A stretch of DNA of 64,000 nucleotides from Aphanomyces cochlioides (Eukaryota; Oomycota; Saprolegniomycetes; Saprolegniales; Verrucalvaceae): NCBI GenBank assembly GCA_019828595.1, contig JAHQRK010000002.1:2046001-2110000 (forward strand), written 5' to 3'. Shown one piece after another: positions 22,443 through 32,644 of the stretch. The stretch's first letter is position 1. Each line of letters begins with the position of its first letter. A program made the translations under genes and the position numbers. The notes under the pieces were generated by a model. That model saw nothing but the letters and a program-made list of their open reading frames with translations, was not told the DNA's origin and did not search any database.

Positions 22443-22870
22443 TGTTTGCTCGCTTTCAATTTCATGCTCTAACTTTCAATGGACGATTGCATAAGTAGAG
22501 GTGAAGGGTTCCATGGAAGAGTTTTTCTGACATCTTTGCACTCATTCAAAGAAGCCAAAGGACTTTGGAAAGACACACACAGAATCTCACCTCTCGTGCA
22601 ATTTATGAAAAGAAAACCCACGAAAGCATTTAAAGACTGCGCCAAAGTCTTCCATCTGCATGGAATGCCACAGGAGAACTGGTGGCGACATGGTGGGACT
22701 CGTGACTCAACTCTTGGATGGACATGGATTGTGACGTTCGACTGACGTCCATGGCTGCTGTGTCCTACCATGTTGCGCGCACTTCGCAAGACCAGCTGAA
22801 GACACTGCACGCGGAAGATGCCGTGATGGTTCAGGTGCATCTCATTTTCCATTTACTTGATTCGCCCAGC
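22443..22870. other. Intergenic, no gene seen
   Basis: Promoter-side spacer before the lipase cluster. An 88-codon frame (22479-22745) has no recognisable domain. Confidence 0.6.
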
Positions 22871-25054
22871 ATGACATCTTTTGAACTGACCGAGTCCAAA
22901 TTCACGAACCGACGCTACCAGAGCATCTACACGCGGCAGTACATCCCAGCCGGCAATACATTCAAGGTCGTGTACATCTTTCTCCACGGCATCGGCGGAC
23001 ATTGCACTCCCCTCGACCCCTTCTTCCGCACAGTCGCGGCAGAAAACATTGCCGTCTACGCGTTAGACCATCACGGTCACGGCAAGATAGATGGCGACCG
23101 CTGTGACTGCAATGTCTTCGAAGATTTTCTCGAAGATGTCAGCGACTTTGCTAAGCGCATTCGTGCAGCTCATGCTGATCGTCCGTAAGCCGTGCATCCA
23201 CTTCAATTCTGGCTCAAGTTATTGATGTAGATCCGTCAAGTATGTCATCAGCGGTATGTCCTTCAGCGGCCTCTTGGTTGCTCACACTGCAGCATGCGGC
23301 GAATACGAATGGGATGGCGTCGTCTTGGCCGCTCCAGCCATTGGCATTGACTACAATTCGGTTCTTGCCGTGCAGAAATTCTTTGCTCCAACTTTGTCGT
23401 ACTTGATTCCAACGGCTGCGATCGTTCCAGCCCTTCAACCCCATCGTACGCGTCCATTTCAATCGTCTACTCATGTTTCTCTCGACAGTTCTCTCTCGTA
23501 ATCCTGAGTTCATCAAAGAGCACGCCGCGGATCCTCTTATCGCCCACGGAAACCTCAAGATGCGCATGGCGGCTGAAATATCCCGAGGGATGCAAACTCT
23601 CACGGGGATCCAAGACAACATCAAGATGCCCATCTTCATCATGCATGGCGACGCCGATCAAGTGACGAGTCCGAAAGTTTCCAAGGCATTCTTTGACGCA
23701 CTGTCGAGCCAACATAAGACGTACGTGAGTCGGCCTGGTCAGTTCCACAGTCTCTTCAACGAGCCTGAGAAGGAAGAGAACATCCGCATGTTCGTGGATT
23801 GGATCCGAAGCCTTGACGCGCTTCCAGACTTGACGGCGCTGCGTCTCCATCCCAAGACCGCGTTCGACTTCTCGGAGTCGTCGCTCGTCAACGATCGCAA
23901 CCAAAAGCTCTACACACGTCAGTACATTCCCAAGGCTTCATACGACCGCGTGCTCCTGTTTCTCCATGGTTTCGGTGAGCACTCCTCCCGCTATGAGGCT
24001 TTGTTTTCCATCGTGGCAAGTCAAGGCATCGCCGTCTTTGCTTTGGACATTCATGGCCACGGCAAGAGCGAAGGAGACCGTCACGACTGCCGTACGTTTG
24101 AAGACTATCTTCAAGACATCAATCTCCTCACGGAACAGATCCACGACAAACACAAGGACAAGTAAGTTGCAGTCACGATCTTCTTGCTGAGCGCAGTGTA
24201 GAAACGTCAAATACTTCTTTTGCGCCTTCTCGTTTGGAGGGCTCTTGGCCGCGCACATTGCCGCGCAGACGGCTAATCTGTGGAGCGGTGTGATCATGGC
24301 GGCACCAGCCATTGGTCTTGATTACTCGCTCTTCTCGTCATACCAATCTCACCTTGTCGATTTTATTACTACAATGGCGCCGACGGCCGCCGTCTTCCCT
24401 GGCGTCAAAACCGACTGTACGTTGCAAGAAAACGCATGCGCATGACTGACTTGAACTGTCATATCGCCGCGCGGCAGGCGAATCAATGGGACGGCATTAT
24501 CTTGGCGGCACCAGCGATCGGCCTGGACTTGTCGCTCTCGTTGAAAGTGCAAATGATCTTTGCCGACATTTTGGTGGCCGTGGCGCCCACTGCAGCCATC
24601 GTTGCTGGTGTCGACACAAACTGTACGCTGCATGATGACTACTGTGGAGTGGTGACTTGTGTCTCTAGTGATTTCGCGAAACAAAGCAATCGTCAACGAC
24701 TTTGAAGCCGACCCGTTGAACTCTCATGGACTCATGAAGATGCGCCATGATGGCATACCCCATGCGCATCTGCACATTGGGTATGCCATCACGCAAGGAC
24801 AGAAAGACCTCGTGCCGCTCTACTCGAATGTCAAGTCACCCATCTTGATCATCCATGGAGAAACCGAGGGCATCACGAGTCCCAACGTGTCCAAGAAATT
24901 CTTCAAAGAGATCCCAAGCACCAACAAGACGTTTCTGGCCGTCACTGACAGCTATCACGCCGTCTTTGACGAGCCTGAAAGGCATGAGCACATTCGCACG
25001 CTGGTGGATTGGATTCAAAATCCCCGCGCCCTCACGATAACAAGTTTGTCTTGA
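22871..25054 (+). CDS. Tandem-domain monoglyceride-lipase-like hydrolase A
   Basis: 600 residues in five exons (22871-23184, 23231-23445, 23489-24161, 24202-24416, 24669-25054). Two alpha/beta-hydrolase domains of the monoglyceride lipase (serine aminopeptidase S33) family are fused. Domain 1 keeps the HGIGGH oxyanion region, nucleophile GMSFSG (Ser about 115), the acid in HGDADQV and histidine in QFHSLF. Domain 2 has HGFGEH but AFSFGG, losing the first glycine of GxSxG, and HGETEG, with the catalytic Asp replaced by Glu. It may be a weakened or regulatory domain. Introns fall at equal places in both domains, supporting internal gene duplication. The fourth intron is long and contains a duplicated exon piece. 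Confidence 0.82.
24417..24668 (+). repeat. Duplicated exon fragment inside a lipase intron
   Basis: From about 24463 to 24632 the sequence encodes a second version of the domain segment AAPAIGLD...APTAAIVAGVDTN, parallel to exon 4 just upstream, but lacking the nucleophile elbow. No acceptor gives the right phase to join it after exon 4, while splicing 24416 to 24669 keeps the frame. It looks like the scar of an unequal crossover between lipase domains. Confidence 0.7.
24749..24790. repeat. 12-bp perfect inverted repeat in lipase A coding sequence
   Basis: GATGGCATACCC (24749-24760) and GGGTATGCCATC (24779-24790) are perfect complements around an 18-nt spacer. The region replaces the conserved LKMRLAAEIAKG-type segment found in the sister domains, so the hairpin alters the protein there. 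Confidence 0.85.
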
Positions 25055-25792
25055 CCAAGTGAACCAAGTCGGTTGAAACCGTCGATTTCATAATGCCAAT
25101 TTCTATCATCTATACAGTTTTAACGGTCTCTCCTTGTAGCTGCAAATGGCGCCAAAGCGCTTCAAGACACATGCGACGATGGACATCTCGAGCTAGCACC
25201 CCAGAGATATCCACCAGAAGTCGCTGATTTGATGACGAGATGTAGGCCATGGCCGGTGGACAAAGCTGTGGCAGCTACAGTGGATTTCCTTGGCTTCAAT
25301 TCGAGAACCAAGTGCGTCCATGGCGTTGAGTCGTCACTGGAGATGCGTGCAGTATAAACAAGTCGTCGGGGAAGTTCCGTCGAGAATGAAAGAAGCAAGG
25401 TACGGCTCAGCTAGACCACACACTGTAGCCGGAAATGCCGTCAACTTTGAAACTCGCAGTTCGATTCAACCACGATCAACGTAGTTTGACTACGTCATGC
25501 GTTCGTTGGGTCGTTTGTCCAATGCATGCTTCTTGTATCATCAAAAGTCCGCAGAGGATTGATCATGACGCCGAAATCGCAGTTGACAATCCGACGTCAG
25601 GGTTACAATTTGTAGCTTTCTCAGCTGATATCGCAGTGGCGACAACGAAGAGGTTCATTCGACAACCCGGACGCTCGTCTCGAGCTTGCGGACGACGTGC
25701 ACGATTCAACACAACGTCGACGTCATCGACTTGCCACGGCCGGCTAGACTTGCACCGGTCCAAATCATTTTTCAATTTCCACTCCGTCCAAC
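25055..25792. other. Intergenic between lipase-like genes, no gene seen
   Basis: Spacer of about 740 bp with only short, unrelated open frames. It presumably carries the promoter of lipase B. None of the ATCCGGAT motifs occurs here. Confidence 0.6.
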
Positions 25793-27731
25793 ATGGCCTC
25801 GTTTGAACTCGTTGAATCGTCCTTTGTGAACGAGCGCAACCAGCGCATCTACACGCGGCAATACATCCCGACCGGCAACACGTTCAAGCTAGTCTACGTC
25901 TTCCTCCACGGCGTCGGTGAACACTGCACTCGCTTCGATCCTTATTTCCGCACCGTGGCCGAGCAAAACATTGCCGTCTACGCGCTAGACCACCATGGCC
26001 ATGGCAAGAGCGAAGGACGACGCCACGATTGCAATCTCTTTGAAGACTTTGTCGATGACATCAATGCCTTTGCCAAGATCATTCGCACTGCACACGTCGA
26101 TCGCCCGTACGCCGACTCAATGCAGGCTAACTTACGGCACTCTGTAGATTTCTCAAGTATGTCATCAGCGGCATTTCCTTTGGCGGCCTCTTGGCAGCGC
26201 ATACGGCAGCTTGTGGTGAACATCCATGGGATGGCGTTGTCTTGGCAGCTCCCGCCATCGGCCTTGACTTCACGCCCATCGTTGGACTCCAGCACTAATT
26301 GCAACGACATTGTCTGCCGTCGTTCCCACGGCTGCGATCGTTCCAGCGGTCAAATCCGAGCGTATGTTCTGTTCTGCCTTCCTCGCTGAAGCTCTCGTTG
26401 TGTAGTTCTCTCTCACGACGAGGACTTTGTGAAGGACTACGACTCGGATCCATTGAACGCCCATGGGAATCTCAAGATGCGCCTCGCTGCTGAAATCTCC
26501 AAAGGCATGAAGACACTCGAGCCCATCCAGAGCCATATCACAGTGCCCATCTTGATCCTCCACGGCGATGCCGACAAAGTGACGAGTCCAAAAGTCTCGC
26601 GGGCGTTCTTTGACGCACTGCCGAGCCAGCACAAGACGTATGAAAGTCGCCCTAGCCAGTTCCACTGCCTCTTCAACGAGCCCGAGAAAGCTGCCAACAT
26701 CAGCATCATCCTCGACTGGCTCAGTGAACTCCATCAACTCCCAGACTTGAGTGCTCGGCGGTTGTATCCCCAGACGACGTTTACCTTTAGCGAGTCGTCC
26801 TTTGTGAATGGCCGCGACCAAAAGATCTACACGCGGCAATACATCCCGTCGAGCTCGTACAACCGCGTTTTGCTGTTCCTCCACGGCCTTGGGGAGCACT
26901 GCAGTCGCTATGACGGCATGTTTGCGACGTTTGCTAGCCAAGGCATTACAATCTACGCGATGGATCACCACGGCCATGGCAAGAGCGATGGCAAGCGTCA
27001 TGGCTGCAACGTACTTGAAGACTTTGTCCTGGACATCAACCAATTCACCACGGAGATCCGCGATCAACACGCCGACAAGTATGTCCATCTCCTACGAAGC
27101 GAACATTCATGTCTGCTTCTGCTGTAGGGACTTCTTCTACTTTGTCGGTGGTATTTCCTTTGGAGGACTGTTGGCCGCCCATGTTGCAGCGAGCGGCACC
27201 CATCCATGGGACGGCGTCGTCCTCGCAGCTCCAGCGATCGGACTCGACTACACGCCGATCGTTGCCATGGAAGTGTATTTTGCCGAAGCTTTGTCGTCTG
27301 TCGTCCCAACTGCAGCCATCGTACCTGCCGTCGACATCAACAGTACGTTCCATCCGCGATGAGCTAGCTCACGCTTTATTTGTAGTGCTTTCTCGCAACA
27401 AGTCGTTTATCCATCATGCAGAAGCGGATCCATTGAATGCCCATGGCAAGTTGAAAATGCGCCTCGCTGCTGAGATCGCCAAGGGGATGAAATCTCTTGA
27501 AATCCTCAAGAAGAACGTGACGATTGTCATCTTCCAGGCGATTCAGATGTCGTCACAAGCCCGACCGTGTCGAAAAAGTTCTACGAAGAGATTCCAAGCA
27601 CCAACAAGTCGTACGTGTCACTGGCTGGCAACTACCACAACATCTTTGCCGAGCCAGAAAAGGACGAAACCATTCGCTCGTTCGTCGAGTGGGTCAAGAA
27701 TCCCCGCGTCCTCCATGCAGTCACACAATAA
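25793..27731 (+). pseudogene. Tandem-domain monoglyceride-lipase-like hydrolase B, two frameshifts
   Basis: Paralogue of gene A with the same five-exon, two-domain plan (introns 26107-26147, 26362-26405, 27079-27127, 27343-27385). Domain 1 has HGVGEH and GISFGG; domain 2 has HGLGEH and GISFGG. Two 1-nt deletions break the frame: one around 26292-26295 in domain 1 after GLDFTPIVG, the other around 27535-27537 at the conserved HGD motif of domain 2. Downstream of each, the conserved sequence continues in another frame, including the histidine motif GNYHNIF. Unlike gene A, both nucleophile motifs look intact, so inactivation may be recent, or the deletions may be sequence errors. Confidence 0.82.
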
Positions 27732-28245
27732 GTCACCTTGGAAGCTGAACTTCACACGAATGAAATGTCTCTATTAACCCTTCTGAGCGCTATGTAAAAT
27801 TCACTCTGTCACCTGACAGTCTCAACATTGAAAATGCATATCAACCTGATAAAGTAGGAAATTTTGGCATGATAAAATATGGAGGAAACGAACGGGTTGA
27901 GCAATCCAGTACTGTACGACCGCAATCCGTCCGAATTCCTTGCACTATCTTCCTCATTCAAGGGATGCGCGACGACAAGATTATCTTTCAATGGTACAGA
28001 AGAGAAGATTCAGCTTGTCTAGTAGATTTGAATTGCTGTGCGGCTTAAGAGGCTCGCGATCTTAACCAAAACTTAGAAGTACGATAGTACGTACACATCT
28101 TGAGTGTATTGTTGATATGCAATAGAGTATGCCAAGTACATCACTTAATTGTACCTTTTGTAAGAAATAGATCCAAATGATTGGCCATCTTTTGGATTTC
28201 TATATTTTGCGATCTTTCGTTCACTCCTGAATCGCCCCCCTGGCC
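27732..28245. other. Intergenic, no gene seen
   Basis: About 510 bp, AT-rich, with no open frame worth calling. It should contain the lipase terminator and the promoter of the secreted repeat protein. Confidence 0.6.
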
Positions 28246-30354
28246 ATGAAGCTATACCATCTATTTGCCTTGCCGGCGCTTGGAGCTGCCGAAGTGCTAG
28301 TGTCACTACCTATTAATGTAGACGGAAGTCTGAAGAATCTCGAGCTCATGCGCGGTCAAACGTTTGAGCGGGCTGCCTTGTCATTCATGGAGATGAATGG
28401 ATTGATATCCGACGGGGTCGAATCCCAAAGATCTCAAGAAATCATCTCCCAGTTGGCTGGGATGCTTCGTGAAAATACGGCACAGCAACGCGAGATAATT
28501 GTGTCGGTACCCCTAACTATCGACGGTGTCGAGCAAGCGTTGACGCTGTACCGCGATGAATCAACCCCTGATGCTGTTGCGCGTTTCCTTCGGGACGCTG
28601 CCATGACAGAAGATGCCAAGCTACAAGCACATCCACAATTATTAGAACTGCTCAATTACAAGCTGACTGAATTGAATGCCGACACTCAGCAACAAGAAGT
28701 CATTGTATCGATGCCGTTGACACTTGCTGGTGTCGAGTCGACCCTCACACTTTACCGTGGTGAGACGGTCGACGACGCAGTCACCCGCTTCCTCCGAGAT
28801 TTTCCATTGTCCGACGCTGACAAGGCTCAAGCACGGCCTCAGCTTGCTCAACTTCTCACAAACAAGGTGGCCGAGTCTTCCAGCCAGCAAGAACCACCAC
28901 CTCAGGAGGTCCTTGTGTCCATTCCACTTACTCTTGGAGGAGTCGAATCTACTCTGACGCTCTCTCGAGGCCAGTCTGTGATTGATGCAGTGGAGCGATT
29001 CCTCGGTGGATTCTCCATTGCAGATGCTGACAGGAATCAAGTGCGTGGCGAGCTTCAACAGCTGCTCTCCAACAAAGTTGCCGAGCTCAATTCTGCGAGG
29101 GAAGCAATCTTGACCATTCCGCTTACCATCGCAGGAGCGGATTTGAGACTCACGCTCTTCGAAGGTGAACAGCCATCTGACGCAATTACGCGTTTCCTCG
29201 ATGAAGCTCGACTATCTCCAGATGCAAGAGCTCAAGCCAGGCCTCAATTGGACCAACTCATCAGCACCAGGCTCGCTGAATTGCGCCAGACCCGTCAAGA
29301 ACCTGTCTTTGAATTTGACCTTACGATCGATGGTCGCGCCACCACCGTTCGACACTTCGAAGGAGTGGATCCTCTCGTGGAAGCTCGAGCGTTTGCAGCC
29401 TCGCTTGGCATCACCAATGAAGATGTCCTCACTCGTTTCTTACCACAAGTTGCAAGCGAAATCCAAAAGAGGATCGATGGTCTATCAACTCAAGCAGAAG
29501 CCAAGAAGGAACTCTTCTCGATCCCTCTTACGGTAAACAACCAAGCCGTCGTTCTCGTCCATTACCAAGGGATGACTCCAACCGAGTCAGCTGTCAATTT
29601 CCTTCAGCAGAATGGAATCACTGACGCAAACGTTGTCGACTCGTATCTCCCACAAATCGTGGAGCTCATCAACAGTCGCCTGGGCCAAGAGGAGACACGT
29701 AAACCGCTCGTGTCATTTCCTATTACGATCGGAGATCGCGAACAAACATGCAACTACTTTGAAGGCGACAGTCCCGAAGTTACAGCACAGCTCTTCTTGG
29801 AAGCAAATGGTCTGACCAATAATCCAAACTACGCCGCGTTCGTCCAAGAAATATCTCTTCGTATCCGCAAGGGTGTTGAAGAGATCCAAGCCGCAGCGGC
29901 TGCGGCCAAGCCAAGAGAACCCCTCTTTACCCTGCCGATGAAACTTGGCGACGAAACATTCGACATTGCATACCATAAAGACGAAGATCCTGCCGCCATC
30001 GCGACCGAGTTTTGCACATCCAAGATGACCGCTCTGAGCTCAGCCATGGGCCGAACCGTCGCCGCTGAAGAAATGCAGCAGTGCAAAGTCGTCGTATTTC
30101 AAACACTCACTCGTGCGCTCGACGAAATGGAAGCCAAGGCTGTGGTACCGCCCCAAGTCGCGTCGACTGAAGCAAAGGAGTTGCTCTTCACGCTCGACAT
30201 TGACTTGGGTGAAGGCAAGAACGCTGCGCTGCCGTACTACGCCGGCGACGATGAAGTCGACGTGGCGACACAGTTTTGTGTGCGCAACAACGTGGATGAA
30301 GAAGCAGTGCCCGTGCTTATCGAAGCCATTCGCAATCAACTCGCCCAACCTTAA
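28246..30354 (+). CDS. Secreted protein with about ten 65-75-residue repeats
   Basis: 702 residues, single exon. A short hydrophobic start (MKLYHLFALPALGAA) looks like a signal peptide, so export is likely. The rest is about ten tandem repeats beginning near residues 15, 82, 150, 220 and onward. Each has a strand-like start (V/F-x-I-P-L-T-I-x-G), a second strand (LTLYRGE), then two helices (DAVxRFL and PQLxQLLxxKV). Repeats 2-5 are most alike; the last three are diverged and gain cysteines. The pattern distantly recalls ubiquitin-binding PFU-like units, but that is only a visual impression. Function unknown. The repeats could bind a partner outside the cell or at the host surface. Confidence 0.85.
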   Translation: MKLYHLFALPALGAAEVLVSLPINVDGSLKNLELMRGQTFERAALSFMEMNGLISDGVESQRSQEIISQLAGMLRENTAQQREIIVSVPLTIDGVEQALTLYRDESTPDAVARFLRDAAMTEDAKLQAHPQLLELLNYKLTELNADTQQQEVIVSMPLTLAGVESTLTLYRGETVDDAVTRFLRDFPLSDADKAQARPQLAQLLTNKVAESSSQQEPPPQEVLVSIPLTLGGVESTLTLSRGQSVIDAVERFLGGFSIADADRNQVRGELQQLLSNKVAELNSAREAILTIPLTIAGADLRLTLFEGEQPSDAITRFLDEARLSPDARAQARPQLDQLISTRLAELRQTRQEPVFEFDLTIDGRATTVRHFEGVDPLVEARAFAASLGITNEDVLTRFLPQVASEIQKRIDGLSTQAEAKKELFSIPLTVNNQAVVLVHYQGMTPTESAVNFLQQNGITDANVVDSYLPQIVELINSRLGQEETRKPLVSFPITIGDREQTCNYFEGDSPEVTAQLFLEANGLTNNPNYAAFVQEISLRIRKGVEEIQAAAAAAKPREPLFTLPMKLGDETFDIAYHKDEDPAAIATEFCTSKMTALSSAMGRTVAAEEMQQCKVVVFQTLTRALDEMEAKAVVPPQVASTEAKELLFTLDIDLGEGKNAALPYYAGDDEVDVATQFCVRNNVDEEAVPVLIEAIRNQLAQP

Positions 30355-30412
30355 GCGATTCCATCGTCATGGACAGTTGTAACATCAAATGCAACATGAA
30401 GATCTTACAATT

Positions 30413-30560
30413 TATCCGGATACATTATTTGACCACTATCCGGATCCTACTGTTCTCCTTCTGGTTGAATGTGAAAATTGCGTCCACAGCAATAACCGGA
30501 TATACAGATAATACGGATAATATTTTAAATTATCCGGTATATCGGATTGTTATCCGGATA
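30413..30560. promoter_or_regulatory. Cluster of TATCCGGATA motifs upstream of F-box gene 2
   Basis: Perfect TATCCGGATA at 30413-30422 and 30551-30560, TATCCGGAT at 30438-30446, and variants at 30495-30502 and 30531-30546. The last perfect copy ends 33 bp before the F-box gene 2 ATG. This is the densest cluster in the window. Confidence 0.5.
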
Positions 30561-30592
30561 TTAAACATATTGAATTCTTTTTGCTTTGGACA

Positions 30593-32282
30593 ATGGGCTT
30601 GACGGCGCTTCCGGCCGAACTCTTGCTTCAGATCCTCCAAAATTTTGGTTCGAAGGAACTCCGAGCGCTATCTGTAGCTTCCCGCTGCTTCTGCGATTTG
30701 ATCAAGAAGCATGAAGAGATCTGGAAAGGCGTATTTCGATATCAATGGAACACACTCAATTTCTACATTGGACCGACGGATGCCATGGTGTTGTCGTCCC
30801 ATTTACAACAGCAGTATCCATGGTGCTTGCTTCGTTTTCTAGACAGATGTGACTCACGTGCTGGTTTGATCTAGTGCAAGTGACGCGTTCCGATTCCTCT
30901 GTCAAGCAGTCCAACAAATACCGTCTCATCTTGACATGAAATATGATCGGGCTTACGACGAAGACGATCCAAATGACTATAAGTATTCCCCACCACATCT
31001 CTGAATGCTTATGCCTACCTTGCATCGTGCGTAGAATGGCACTCGTCCCGCACTCACAGGCGTTGCCTCAGTTTCGCTTGGACACATCCAACTTATCGAC
31101 TTCATCGTATGGACGCAGCATCCGAGCCAATGCTCCATATCGATTCATCCCCACAGTTGTGGTACACAGACAGCAACACTCTCATGGTCTGGAATGGCAA
31201 GTTGACCTTACATCGTCCATGTATTTCGAAATGACAATTGGAACATCGAGCTCAACGTACTCTCCCTCAAGCAATTTCTCAATGCTTACTCGTGACGTTT
31301 CTAGACCACAACGTGATAACCCTTGGGATCAAAACAACTCATGGGATATTGTTTCCATCGGTCTGGCACCACGGCGATATGTTGTGATTGAAAATCATCC
31401 AGGTGCCTCGTTTTATCATGGTTTGTTGCTTATTGCTCGTTGGAAGGCTGGGAATCCTTTTCATACGGCTACCATGGCGAAGAAGGCGTCTTTATGACCG
31501 AACCCGAGGTACTTTCACGACGAAATGGGCTGCTGAATGGAGATGTGGCAGGTGGAAGACTTGGAAACTTTCGGGCCAGGAGACACGATTGGTTGCGGTT
31601 TGCAATACCGCACTCGTCAAGCTTGGGTCTATTTCACAAAGAATGGGCGGAGACTCGGTAATCTAGGTTATCTACCTCCTCCTGTCGCTCATAGCGCAAT
31701 GACTAGATGGCGAATTCAGCTGCTGCCGTGGCGCCGCTCTCTATCCTATGGTTGGCGTCAATATTGACGTCCCCATCACCGTCAACTTTGGCCAACAGCC
31801 ATTCCAATTCAATGCCTATGGTAAGTTGACTTCTAGATTGTCCCTTGCTTAAAATTATCGTAGACGAGATGGTGACTCCCTTGGAGTTCCAAGCTGCACA
31901 CTCTTCAATCCACAGAGATTTGTTTCTGGACTGGGATGGTTATTTGTACGCCGAGATTGACGATGACGATGCATCCTCAGACAGTTCAGAGCTTTTCCTG
32001 GACTCGGAGGGGAACTTTTACGACGACGAATATGACAATTCGGACGAAGAAATTGTCGCTTTCATCCAACAGCTCCAAGTGCCAAACATGCACCACTTAT
32101 TCATTCACGGCATTCGACCGGATGTCATTCGTGCGATCATGCAAGACATGCCAAGCGAAGAAGCCATGCAACGCGAATTGTCGGCTGGAGACGAAGACGA
32201 TTTGCCTGATCTTGTGAGTGACTCTGACGAGGAATCAACACACTACTCGTGGCAGTATGCCGTGCCAAATGTAGTCGACTGA
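30593..32282 (+). CDS. F-box/SPRY domain protein 2
   Basis: 468 residues in seven exons; introns 30823-30874, 30983-31034, 31403-31446, 31509-31551, 31658-31706 and 31821-31863. The F-box (LPAELLLQILQNFG) sits at the extreme N-terminus, followed by a SPRY-like region (YFEMTIG, SYGYHGEEG, DTIGCGL, VYFTKNGRRL, VGVNIDVPITVNFG). Intron positions and phases match F-box/SPRY gene 1, so the two are paralogues. Unlike gene 1 it has a long acidic C-terminal tail rich in Asp, Glu and Ser (about residues 340-450). It is probably a substrate receptor of an SCF ubiquitin ligase. Confidence 0.87.
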
Positions 32283-32644
32283 CCGATCTTGGCTCATGTT
32301 TACCAAAAAGTAAGCCAGTCCCGTGGACCTCTCAATTCACGCGCATGGCAATAGAGCGAGAAGAGACTTTGTGTCGTGCAGTGTGCTGAGGGAAAACGAC
32401 CGAAAGCACGAAATTTATTGACGCCAGGAGAATGCAGAGCGAGAATGCATAGGATAAGCGTGATACAACCATGTAAAAATGCAAGTGTTTAATCAAACTA
32501 CAGATCGAGAGTTGTCTTGACTACAGAGCACTCTTTGGCAAACAAATCTTGTGATCATGAGTTCCATCATGGATGAACATGAAGAAACACGAAGAATCCA
32601 TTTATTACTTGCAGTCATTAGAGGGCAAAGCTATGAACGCAGAA
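32283..32644. other. Short intergenic between convergent genes
   Basis: About 360 bp separating convergent genes. No open frame of interest; it presumably carries both 3' ends. Confidence 0.6.

Noticed and set aside
31421..31446. A 26-nt intron in F-box/SPRY gene 2
   Set aside because: The paralogue shows that the donor lies further upstream (31403), giving a normal 44-nt intron and a conserved PG-W junction.
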